Assembly: GCF_039555335.1 (NCBI RefSeq)
Contig: NC_092628.1
Span: forward strand, 64,365,235-64,429,234
Direction of reading: 5' to 3'
DNA: 64,000 bases
Source of the DNA: Amphiura filiformis
Taxonomy: Eukaryota; Echinodermata; Ophiuroidea; Amphilepidida; Amphiuridae
A model generated the notes under the pieces. That model was not told the origin of the DNA. It saw only the letters and a program-made list of their open reading frames with translations, and searched no databases. Of this stretch, positions 23,401 to 32,976 are shown in pieces. A program made the position numbers and the translations under genes. Position 1 is the stretch's first letter. Every line of letters starts with the position of its first letter.

Positions 23401-26400
23401 CAGCAGAATATTAGTATCAGATTGTATATGTACGCCATTTTCATGGAGTGTTATAGCATGTGTAATCATTTACATGTATGCTTGTTACAATGTTATGCTT
23501 TCATGGAATGCTGTGGTGTTGTGCTTTGGACAAAGTTGTATACAACCAGGGTTGTCACCAGGGTGATTAATGCTAGGTTGTTGTTTTTTGGAAAACATTA
23601 AAGTGCCAGTCAAAAGGGCTATATGTAAGTGTACTGGGTGTGTGGCTGACCATTGCTGACCAGCATAATTGTGAACAATTATGATTTGTGAAAAGTTTTG
23701 AGAAACCTTTTAATTGTAAGAACTCATCCTTCACAATGTTGTAATTATTAATTTAACTTGTTTGTCAACTTTTGTCCATTTCATTTTTGTTGGTAGCACT
23801 CAAAGAAAGCAACAAGTGATGATGACAATGAATCTGACAGTGAGAGTAGCATCAACAGCCCTGATGAGGAAGAAGATTCTGATAAGGAATGGACAGAAAC
23901 CAAACAAAAGAATCAGAAGAACAGCAACTTGAAGAATAAGAAGAAACTATCAGGGTCCAATATGGAGTCAGATTCATCAGACGATGAGCCACTGGTAACA
24001 AAATTAAGTGTAAAGAAGAGGAGTGCTGTCAAGAAAAGTAAACTATCAAGAACAAAATCTGATGATGCATCTGAAGAATCTGATGAAGAAGAGAGTGGGA
24101 AGTCTATCAAGAAGAACAAGTTGAATGGTGGCAAGAAGAAAACCACTAGAAAGGTAACATGTGTTTTAATAAAATTGTAGTTGCCAAGTTTATTGAATTA
24201 TTTTCTAATATTGATAATATTAGTATCAGATTGTATATACTATGTATGTTATTATATAGCATGTGTAATCATTTACATGTATGCTTGTTACAATGTCTTG
24301 ATTTCATGGAACGTTGTGGTGTTGTTGTTAGACAAAGTTGTACCTTTCACCAACGTTGTGACTAGGGTGATATTATTAGTACCAGTTGATTTTTGGGAAA
24401 ATGTTTAAAGTGCCATTCAAGAGGGCTAAGTGAGTACTGGCTGTGACTGACCATTGCTGACCAGTATAATGTTGAACAATTATGATTTATGAAATGTTAG
24501 TCTCAAGAAACCTTTTAATTGTGAGAACACATCCTCCACAATTTTGTAATTATTAATTCAACTTGTTTGTCAATTTTTGTCCATTTCATTTTTGTTGGTA
24601 GCACTCAAAGAAAGCAACAAGTGATGATGACAATGAATCTGACAGTGAGAGTAGCATCAACAGTCCTGATGAGGAAGAAGATTCTGATAAGGAATGGACA
24701 GAAACCAAACAAAAGAACCAGAAGAACAGTAACTTGAAGAATAAGAAGAAACTATCAAGGTCCAATATGGAGTCAGATTCATCAGATGACGAGCCATTGG
24801 TAACAAAATCAAGCGTAAAGAAGAGGAGTGCTGTCAAGAAAAGTAAACTATCAAGAACAAAATCTGAGGAGACTGTTTCTGATGAAGAAGAGAGTGGAAA
24901 GTCTATCAAGAAGAACTTGTTGAATGGTGACAAGAAGAAGAAACCCACTAGAAAGGTAACATGGTTTTTGATGATGAAATTTTAGTTGCCACTAAGTGTA
25001 ACAAATTATGTTCTGATTTTGAGTAGGATTTACTTAAAGTTTCATCTAAAGAAGTCAGGACAGAGCTTTTAATACTCTAGCATCAAAAAGCTCAACCCTT
25101 TTGATATTGACTTTTGTTGGAAAAATTAATCCCATGCATTTTTTATTTGTGCCAACTGACTGCCAACCAACGTCAACAGAACCAAGAAATTTAAAAAGCT
25201 TTGATTGTTTTTATGTATGTGGTTCTCTTTCCCTTGCCTGCCTAATACTGTCTCCTTCCATGGCACAGAGAGTTAGTACATATGACATCAGTGATACATC
25301 TCCTAGATTTTGTCTCAATATTGATGTGATTTCCTTGGTCAAGAGCATCAAGTGTTGTTTGGAAGTAGACACATTTGGCTTAACATAATTATACATCTCT
25401 GACTATCTGAGTGACTGCATTTGTTTTTTCTACCTATAGGGGACATTTGTGTGTGTTTTTCACAGCATATGAGGACTTTGTGACAACCATGGTCATCCCC
25501 AGTTGTCAAATTTTCACCCCTTTCTGAACATGCCAAATTTATATAAAGGGTACGGTAGAAGTCCCCGATTAGAAAAAATTGAACTGTGAAAACAATTCCT
25601 AACATGGCCCATGGTATTTTGCTATTGGAAGGGAAAAAAAGGAGATATAGAAGATGAACAAAGAAGTCATTTGGTACCCTCAGGAATTGAACCTGGGACC
25701 CCTTGTGTGCCAAGCACAAGATCACCGTCCAGTAGCCACCGGTTTTTGTGTGTGTATATATGACTTGTGTTGATTGCATCATGGCATCATGTGTGCACAG
25801 TGGTTTTCCTTGTGGTATTTTTTGGCGTTAAGGTTAATCTGTTCATCAGCAGAGGGCTTCTATTTTGAGATGGCTGCAGTATTATGTCTCATCTGAGACA
25901 GATTTTCAAGCTGTATTGTCTGACTCTGAATGGATGACACCAAAGCTATCATGAAATAGTAAGTCCAGATGAATGATTTACTACTTAGTGTAATCACAGT
26001 ACTGTTTGTTTGTTTATTACAGTCTAATGGTAGTGATTCTGACAGTGTGAGCAGCATAAGCAGTTTATCAGACATTTCTGATGAGGAGAATACAAAATCT
26101 ACTCAGAAGAAAGGATCTTCCAAGAAGGCATCTGGAGATAAGTCATCAAAAAAGGTAACTATTATTGAACACATAACCGTCTTAGATTTGTGTCTTTTGA
26201 TTGTTTTCAGCAATGAGAGAGATAGAGCTACCTGGCGGAGACATGCTGAGGCTTTCATTCAGCAGTGGACCGACAATGGCTGATGATGATGAAATAACCA
26301 ATATGTCATGGAATAGTGTACTATTTGAAGTAGGATACAATATGTCAATAAAGCTGATAGGAAAGATACTAATACTTATTTAAAATAATTGGATGAGAGA

Positions 26401-29400
26401 AAAAAAGTTGTGTTTCGTGAGGTGTACAAAATTGACTGCCAATGGGGAAATATTCTGTCCCACACTGCTGGCTTCATAGAGAAATATTTATTAGCAAGGT
26501 TGATATTTTTTAAGGTCAACTTTTAAAATAAAAAAAAACTTGTGTGATAACTGTACATACACGTATAAGGAAAAGTAGTGTGTCACAAAATGTTTATTCC
26601 TTTCTCTTTTTCTTGCAGAGACTGAAATCCACAAAGACAGCAGACAGTGAATCTGACAGTGTGAGCAGCATAAGCAGTTTATCAGACCTTTCTGATGAGG
26701 AGAATACAAAATCTACTCAGAAGAAAGGATCGTCCAAGAAGGCATCTGGGGACAAGTCATCAAAAAAGGTAACTATTATTGAACACATAACCGTCTTAGA
26801 TTTGTGTCTTTTGATTGTTAACAAATAACAACATGGAAGAGTGTACTATTTGAAGTAGGACACAGTGTTATTTAAAGCTGATAGAAAAGATACTAATACT
26901 TTTTTTAACCAATCGGATGAGAGAAAAAATGTGTGTTTCATGAGTGCTAATGGGGAAATAATTCTGTCCCTCACTGCTGGCTTCAGAGAGTAATATTATT
27001 AGGCAAGGGCGGGTGGGCGGGATATTGATTATCTACAGACTCCCACAAGCGTAGTGATAGATTTATCATGAGATGGTGTGTAAGTTTGTAGAGGGAATTA
27101 TATCAACATCCTGGTTTGTAAGAGGTATATGAACATCTTGGGATCAACATTAAGTTCTAATGTTTTTGTAAATCTGTACCCAGCGTGGAATTGTCTCGGT
27201 GATCTTCCAACATTGTATTATACATGTTCTAATTAATTTATTGTGTTACTTAATTTTCCATTCACCACAACAGAAGAAAAAAAAGAGTGATGAGAGTAGT
27301 GCATCTGACAATTCATCTGAGGAGGAGAACAAAAAACATTCTGGAAAGAAAAAACAATCTTCAAGAAAGAGATCTAAGAAGGTATGAATGGAGACATAAT
27401 ATTTATTAAGAGAGTCTCAGATTGTGCCCTAAAACAAAAATTAAGAACAATGAAGAATTAAAGCCATATTATAACATTTGCTGAGAAGGACGCCCTCAAT
27501 ATTTTTCAAAATTCTGTTTTTTATACGATTGTAATATATATCATTAAACTAACATGCCCTGCAAAAATCACGACTTTAGGTGCTATAGTTTTGTCAAAAT
27601 TCGTGATTTTGATCAAAACGCAGGAACCGTCATTTTATTATTACGATGGAAATATGAGGCGTGTGGGATGGTACACACACATCAAAGGCCCGTGCAGTAG
27701 CACAACCGAAAGAGTGACATGCATCGGCGATATCTGCTCTGGTAGTAAATTTCAGTTTTCTTTGCTTTACCTCAGTTATTCGGCTCAAAATTAAAAGGGT
27801 TCATATCTGACAGTAAAAGCTTATATATATGACATGATCTGGTCCATGGGGGCCAAAGGCGGCAAATTTGAAACTGAGATAAAGGTGAAAATATGGAGTA
27901 AAAAACAATAAAATACATAAGAAAATAGACATCAAAAACTTTGTAACTTAAGAACCAAGCATGCTAGGCCTTTGGTGTTTTCAGTAAATGATAGCCTATT
28001 GTATATCTCATTGTCAAAACTGCCTCCTTTGGCCCCATGGACCAGATCGTGTCACATATTTTATGGACAAGCAGTATCTATTTTCATGGAAATGTTATAA
28101 CATGGCTTTAAGCTGTTGCATTGTAATGTGTCCAGGATAATGTTTGTAGTAAGTTTCATGAATTAATTACTTTAAATGATTTTCTTGATCTGTGTTTATT
28201 CTACTTGTGTAAAATACATTTGTTATCAAGCTCAATAGGGTGACAAGAAAATCATTTAAAGTAAAGAGTTGATCCTCAAGATGTCTCTTGAAAGAAATGT
28301 ATTGTGGGAAATTCTAATGTTTAGGTTATTTTAAGGTTATTAATTATTTTAAACTGTTGTGATTTGGTAGTTCACAGCATCTTACGAATGGTAGTGAGCT
28401 TTGGCAAAAACTGCATTGCTGAATTCATAGCGAGCGTGTAGAAGAATTGAAATATCACAGATATACTTTTATAGGTGCTGCGGTTCTTGAGTTACGTTGT
28501 AAAGAGGGCTGAAACAACAACACTTTTGTAAAATGTAAAACTCATTAACAACAATAAATTAAGCAAGTTTGCAAAGTATACGATTTGTAGAATGAACTTT
28601 TGCAAAACATCAAGGTGTTAATTGTCAATAATATATTGATCTAGATAATGAAAATTGATTTTTAAGTTGCTTCGACCAACAATACCTCGTCTACCCTTAA
28701 TGCCAGAATGCCTGCAATTGTCTGAAGCATCAATCACCTAGCATTTTGGGCATAAATTGTTTACTGTTAGTGATATTCAAATTATCCAAGAATGGAGGTG
28801 TCAACTTTCTAAATAAAAGTACACCTCATGTGATAGCTGTATTATTTATTACTCATTTATACACTCATGGATAGCGAGAACCAATCAGAGCAACTGTTAG
28901 AAAATGCGAAACATGTATTGATTATGTATATATGCAAGGGCACATACTCCGCGTACTACGCACAGTACTTGCGGACACATGCATTTTTCTTGTGTGTTTT
29001 TGCATTTATATTTGCTTGTATTTTGCAATTGTTTTACTGACAATTTTGCCAAAAATGTCAAAAATCATGGAATTTTTTTCTTGTGTATAAAATATGTAAA
29101 TAAATGCGGATCACATGTTGCTCGAGAAATTGTACAAAATAATGCACTTGTACTGAGATGTTGATGCGTTTAACGCGCTCCCCGTCAGGGCTTGTGAATT
29201 AGACGTATCAACTTCTCACTACGCGTGCATTATTTTGTACAGTTTGACTCCCAACAAGTGATATGCATTTATTAACCTATAAATAAAGTTAAGCTGTAAA
29301 TTTGGTTTGACATACATGTATAAGGAAAAGTAGCGTCACAACAAGTTGATTCCTTTCTCTTAAAATGTTCTTGCAGAAACTGAAATCCACACAGACAGGA

Positions 29401-32400
29401 GGCGAGAAAGATAGTGAAAGAATAGCCAGTTTGAAGCGATACATACGCATGTGTGGAGTATATAAGAATTATAAAGCTGTTTTTGAAGATTGTCGCAGTG
29501 AGAATGCCAAAGTGAAGAAACTCAAGGATATACTTAAGGAAGTTGGTATCAAAGGTACAGCATTTTACCATTGTATACTTTTATATACTTTGTACAAACA
29601 ATTTAGCAGTAACTAGCTATGCTCAAGAGAGTATGGTTAATATGATGTTCAGTCTCAAATCTTTTTTTTTTATCTTGCCACAGAGCACACGCAGGTGCCC
29701 AGTGCTTTTATTTAGCAACATGCTGTTAAGTTATACATAGTTATATGAGCCACACAAACATTTGTAATTATTACATTTAGGCAATGTTGCTGGCCTCCCC
29801 CTCAACCTGCCAAATAATCCTTGCCCCCACCCCTGCACATGCCCAATGCTTTGTATGGAACCCAATTTGCAAACCTTGAATGGCACTCTAGATATATATG
29901 CATGTAACATGAGCGAGCAGGAAATTTTGCATATATTTGTATGCGTAACTTGTTCAGCAGTTTTACAGTGTCCCAGCGGAGCCACTATTCAATGACCAGT
30001 GTGTGTCATCCGTGAACAGAAAATTCATGTAAAAAGATCATTTTAGAGATCAAAGCATTGTACATACTAACATGAATAGGGTATCTAAAACAAGAAAATT
30101 TGAGCTAAAACAAGCAAATTTGAGAAAAGGGTAAATTCTAACTCAATGTATGTTGTCTTTATTCTGGTTGATATTTAGGCCAGCCATCTATTGACAGGTG
30201 TAAGAAGATAAGGATAAAAGGGAACAAGCTGCAGAATTAGCAGAATTGGATACACACAACATCATCAGCTGCAATTCATCATCTGGTATGTCATATAGTT
30301 TCTAGTTCTTTAAGTCACCTGTAAAAGTGTAATTAAGCAAAATAAACTTATTATATTCATCCAAATTGGGTGTTACATCAGTTCTTACGGTACTGCTATT
30401 TTTACACTGAGGAAAGCAATGACTTATAAAAAGAATGTTACCATTTTGGACTTAACAAAAATCCCTTTTTTCCAACATATGTCTTATATTGCTTGATCCA
30501 TTGTATTAGATATGATATCAATCTCTTTACCAGCCATTTGTGATGACTATAAATCCTACCAGATTAGAGTCTTATTTAGTTATAAGAAGGTTGGATTCTG
30601 CAAACTGTGTTTGGGTGTCAGTACACATTCCATGCACCATCGACATACATAGTTTGGACACAGCTCTGGCCCAGCATCTCCAGGCCATTTCAGTTATGTT
30701 TGCAGGAATGTAATTGTGATTACATTAGGCTACAAACTTGGCTGTTTGAAGATTATCACATGTGTTGTATATATTGAGGGTTAGGTTTGTTACCCATTGT
30801 GACAAAAGTATAATTGCTAAATTGGTTGATGAGGTGAAAGTCTGCCCTCTATTGTTAAAATTGGTTGTGTAACAGGAAAAATCTAAATGGTTCACTATTT
30901 TGGAAATTGGATTTCCTTATAATTTCAATGCTATCATTTCATGCTCAACTGTAACATTGTTTTTGTCTTTCAAATTTTGAAAGTTCTTGTAATATGACAA
31001 GTCCATTTAATAAACTCAGAACCAAGTCTGATTTGAAACTTGCATTAAAATAAAGTCACAAAATGATTGTTTTAATATTGATGTGATTGGTCATATTGTT
31101 TGAGAACAATCCTGATAAATAAATCAGAGAATTATGCGTCGAATACTCTGTCAACATGTTGTGAAAACATTTAGATAAATAAAAAAATAAATTTACATCA
31201 GCTACAAGTCCAAAACTGATTGAAAATATGTTTAGCATCCTCAACTTTCACTATCTCAAAAGACATGGGTTTGCGATTTTGCACAAGCTATGTGCAATGT
31301 TTGTGTATTTTAGTAAAATAAGTTCTATGCAGGATTTTATATTTTTTTTGTGTGCATGATTTTAGCTCACTTTCTAATTTTTTTCCCACTATGCAGCCAT
31401 TTAAAAAGGTCTGTAAAAAGGTCCAGTGCATACACGCTTGGATAGCTTTCATATAAAGCATGGGCTTGAGAGACAAACCTTTATTAACCTTTATTAACCC
31501 TATAGATTACCTCTATAAACCTTTCACCCTGTACTGTATAAACAGTGTCCTCATACAGTCTATAATATCGAATTGATTAATTGGGGAGGGCATCCCCTTA
31601 CCAAAATATTGGGCAAGATCTAAGTCTATGGCACTATGGGAAAACACTTTCATATATCGGTGGTGTTCAAGGTCATATTCAGATATTTTTCTTCATGATA
31701 TTCTCTTTTAATTTTTTGTATGCTCTGCAACCCCTCTTTGCTGAATTTCAGGATAGCTTCTATATTTCCTTTGCTCACACATATACATGTAATATTTTAC
31801 TGTATTATGGTGAGTGAAAACGAATAAACTAAAACTGAACTGAAAAAGTAGGTTGTTGATCGTAATTATTTCTGGTCTTCAAAATTATTCTTGGGCTAAT
31901 GGCTCCTTCACAGCATTGAAGTCTGGATTGTAAAAAAGCCATTGTACAAAATGCCAATAAAAGTATAAATATTTATTTCAGAAATTTTGCACCCCCATGT
32001 TGTTGAAACAGGTATATCGAGGGTTGAGAGCCAGAAAGCCTCGACTCCCAATCACCTGCCCCCACAAAATGAGCATAAAGCAGTATTCAGACTTTTTATT
32101 GTATGTAAATTATTGTATGCAACATATCTACGTCGTTTAATCTATTGCCATTCTAATTCCAGTAATGTTTAAGTTCTAACGAATGTTTGATGACGTAAAA
32201 TCGATAATATATTTCTACTAGATATTATATGTAACATATTATCAATTTTTCGTCATCAAACGTTCGTTAGAACTTAAACATTACTGGAAATAGAATGGCA
32301 ATAGATTAAATAACGTAGATATGTTGCATACAATATTGTACGTGTAATACTCGGAGTCTGTGGAGCGCTTTAAGTTGTCAGGGCAGTATAGAAGATACAG

Positions 32401-32976
32401 TCCATTAATCATGACAAAATTCAATAGAAAACAAAAGGCATTGTAGAGAAAATATTGATTTTTGAAAGCCAAAGCAAAAAGTCAACTTTATGCTCATTTT
32501 GTTAGAGCTGATCATAGTGAGTTACGGCTTTCTGGTTCTGAACCCTCGATATATTTCAATAGCTTGGTTATTGGGCTATTCCAGTTGAAATCCATACACC
32601 CCTATGGAAGACATGACCTTAAGCTTCCATACAGGGAGTGTGAAATTCAAATGGGGTTATCTGAATGGGTAACTCCATTTGAAATCTACACCTCTGTGGG
32701 AAATTAAGATCATGTCTTCCATTGGGTGTATAGATTTGAGCTGAATAGCCCATTGGTTTGAATTACTAACGGTCTTCTCCATAACAAATGTGTATTAGTC
32801 ATGCATAGAAATATAACGATGATATGTATTGTGTACCTTTTTGCAGGTCGTTCAAAGAGGGCCAATGTACACAGTATGTACCTGAAGCGCACTCCAAAAA
32901 AAAAGCAAGCCCATTGAAACCACAGATAGACCATTTTGCCAATCTTAGAGGTATCATAAGTAGCGACTCAGAGTGA
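19907..32976 (+). CDS. HIRIP3: HIRIP3-like histone chaperone (HIRA-interacting protein 3), whole gene span
   Basis: Coding exons by GT-AG sites: 19907-20425, 21326-21667, 22882-23238, 23797-24153, 24602-24955, 26023-26154, 26619-26768, 27274-27381, 29377-29554, 30179-30285, 32847-32976. All internal exons up to 27381 are phase 0. The C-terminus identifies it: ASLKRYIRMCGVYKNYK, then REQAAELAELDTHNII (CHZ motif), and the extreme end NLRGIISSDSE, all matching HIRIP3. HIRIP3 is a nuclear partner of HIRA and binds H2A-H2B through the CHZ motif. The rest is a lysine-rich acidic region full of S-D-E clusters, typical CK2 targets. The conserved N-terminal domain of vertebrate HIRIP3 is not found. 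It may lie in an unlocated upstream exon or be absent. Oddities: four duplicated exons, one missing base in the penultimate exon, and a 3' end present twice (see 40778 and 43445). Confidence 0.85.
20667..20885. mobile_element. MITE in HIRIP3 intron, 'taccgtaaagattcgcc' family, copy 1
   Basis: The ends taccgtaaagattcgccta and taggcgaatctctacggta are inverted. The same family recurs at 36341-36554 and 46948-47161. About 218 bp. Confidence 0.75.
20961..21255. mobile_element. Foldback MITE in HIRIP3 intron
   Basis: Long arms: the left end tgtacatccatatcaaaa through gcacttgtcggctgctacat is matched in inverse by the right end (atgtagcagccgacaagtgc to atatggatgaacaca). The interior also pairs (ggtcacttcaaatca with tgatttgaagtgacc). 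Nearly the whole ~295 bp can form one stem. Confidence 0.85.
21326..21667 (+). CDS. HIRIP3: HIRIP3 duplicated acidic exon, copy 1 of 4
   Basis: 114 codons, phase 0 at both ends (acceptor ctggtag, donor AGAAAG|gtaaca). Module order: KATSD, ESDSESSINSPDEEEDSDKE, WTETKPKNQKN, NMESDSSDDEPLVTK, VKKRSAVKNSK, and KKPTRK at the end. Low-complexity, acidic then basic, predicted disordered. It is closest in sequence to copies 2-4. Confidence 0.9.
22882..23238 (+). CDS. HIRIP3: HIRIP3 duplicated acidic exon, copy 2 of 4
   Basis: 119 codons, phase 0/0. Same module as copy 1, with SEKATSDKDNESDSES, TETKQKNQKN, SSEKKRNAVKN, and SIKKNKLNGGKKKTTRK at the end. The bases after the donor (aacatgtgttttaataaa) are shared with copy 3, so intron sequence was duplicated too. 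Confidence 0.9.
23797..24153 (+). CDS. HIRIP3: HIRIP3 duplicated acidic exon, copy 3 of 4
   Basis: 119 codons, phase 0/0, starting HSKKATSDDDNESD. It differs from copy 2 by a handful of residues (for example SGSNMES, KLSVKKRSAVKKSKLSRTK). The upstream intron end (gtccatttcatttttgttgg) is nearly the same in copies 2-4. Confidence 0.9.
24602..24955 (+). CDS. HIRIP3: HIRIP3 duplicated acidic exon, copy 4 of 4
   Basis: 118 codons, phase 0/0. Starts HSKKATSDDDNESD like copy 3 and ends with SIKKNLLNGDKKKKPTRK, so the tail resembles copy 1 (KKPTRK) and the head resembles copy 3. Confidence 0.9.
25668..25742 (-). repeat. tRNA-derived SINE head in HIRIP3 intron
   Basis: On the minus strand: a 6-bp anticodon-like stem (CTTGTG/CACAAG) around CTTGGCA, then a T-arm-like AGGTTCAATTCCTG (B box), then GGGTACC. 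The D arm and acceptor stem do not pair well, so it is a SINE or pseudo-tRNA. Confidence 0.55.
26023..26154 (+). CDS. HIRIP3: HIRIP3 short serine-rich exon, copy 1 of 2
   Basis: 44 codons, phase 0/0. The acceptor follows tttgtttgtttattacag and the donor is AAAAAAG|gtaact. It encodes SNGSDSDSVSSISSLSD then ISDEENTKSTQKK and a lysine-rich end. The exon and the first ~50 bases of its downstream intron are repeated at 26619. Confidence 0.88.
26619..26768 (+). CDS. HIRIP3: HIRIP3 short serine-rich exon, copy 2 of 2
   Basis: 50 codons, phase 0/0 (acceptor tttttcttgcag). It starts RLKSTKTADSESDSVSS and then follows copy 1 nearly word for word. Its first residues (RLKSTKT) resemble the start of the exon at 29377 (KLKSTQT), so the 5' part may have been borrowed from that exon. 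Confidence 0.88.
27274..27381 (+). CDS. HIRIP3: HIRIP3 lysine/serine-rich exon
   Basis: 36 codons, phase 0/0. Acceptor accacaacag, donor AAG|gtatga. KKKKSDESSASDNSSEEENK followed by a basic SGKKKQSSRKRSKK end, which could act as a nuclear signal. Confidence 0.82.
27823..28061. mobile_element. Foldback element in HIRIP3 intron
   Basis: The left arm gacatgatctggtccatggg and ggccaaaggcggc is matched in inverse by gcctcctttggccccatggaccagatcgtgtc. About 240 bp. Confidence 0.7.
28166..28265. repeat. Short inverted repeat in HIRIP3 intron
   Basis: ttactttaaatgattttctt is repeated in inverse 60 bases later (aagaaaatcatttaaagtaa): a near-perfect 20-bp stem. Confidence 0.75.
28331..28700 (-). mobile_element. 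Non-autonomous DNA element, TTAAGGTTA ends, copy B
   Basis: Inverted copy of 10552-10899. It starts TTAAGGTTA and ends with the complement of aggtattgttggtcgaagc followed by CCCTTAA. It lies in the last long intron before the conserved HIRIP3 exons. Confidence 0.75.
29377..29554 (+). CDS. HIRIP3: HIRIP3 conserved exon (first part of C-terminal domain)
   Basis: 59 codons plus one base (ends in phase 1, AAAG|gtacag). KLKSTQTGGEKDSERIASL leads into KRYIRMCGVYKNYKAVFEDC and KLKDILKEVGIKG, the domain directly before the CHZ motif in HIRIP3. The domain is predicted helical. It is unique in the window because it lies just upstream of the duplicated segment. Confidence 0.92.
30179..30285 (+). pseudogene. 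HIRIP3: HIRIP3 CHZ exon, copy 1, with one-base deletion
   Basis: Acceptor gatatttag, donor TCTG|gtatgt. The first half reads QPSIDRCKKIR in the frame coming from 29554. The second half reads KREQAAELAELDTHNIISCN in the next frame. Both halves match HIRIP3, so one base is missing near 30215. Read literally, the frame stops at TAG about nine codons after the missing base. The exon at 32847 needs the second frame, so the gene was in frame before the loss. It may be a real mutation or an assembly error. Confidence 0.85.
31560..31940. mobile_element. Interspersed repeat, internal part of the 37816 family, copy 1
   Basis: Shares long stretches with 38050-38425 (ccttaccaaaatattggg, the cactatgggaaaacac stretch, tatatcggtggtgttcaagg, ttcttgggctaatggctcc). 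It lacks that element's outer arms. Partner copy at 42160-42540. Confidence 0.7.
32012..32555. mobile_element. Long foldback element in last HIRIP3 intron, copy 1
   Basis: The two ends tatcgagggttgagagccag and ctggttctgaaccctcgata are inverted, and the central arms pair over more than 100 bp (taagttctaacgaatgtttg with caaacgttcgttagaactta). ~545 bp, no transposase. Partner at 42605-43154. Confidence 0.8.
32573..32752. mobile_element. MITE, 'attccagttgaaatccat' family, copy 2
   Basis: The ends gggctattccagttgaaat and a complementary end (gagctgaatagccc) enclose ~180 bp. Same family as 12367-12552. It sits ~95 bases before the last HIRIP3 exon. Confidence 0.75.
32847..32976 (+). pseudogene. 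HIRIP3: HIRIP3 last exon, copy 1, frame broken by A9 run
   Basis: Acceptor tacctttttgcag. RSKRANVHSMYLKRTPKK, then an A run, then PLKPQIDHFANLRGIISSDS and TGA at 32974-32976. The A run is nine long here, which throws the second half out of frame. The partner exon at 43445 has seven A and reads through to the same stop. Confidence 0.85.

Larger units (their letters stand above)
27382..29376 (+). other. HIRIP3: HIRIP3 intron rich in foldback elements
   Basis: About 2 kb intron. It contains the three mobile-element features listed at 27823, 28166 and 28331, and an inverted repeat at 29130-29246 (ttgtacaaaataatgcac against gtgcattattttgtaca). No exon is seen inside. Confidence 0.6.

Noticed and set aside
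25668..25742. Functional tRNA gene on the minus strand
   Set aside because: There is a B box and an anticodon-like stem, but the acceptor and D stems do not pair. It fits a SINE head better.
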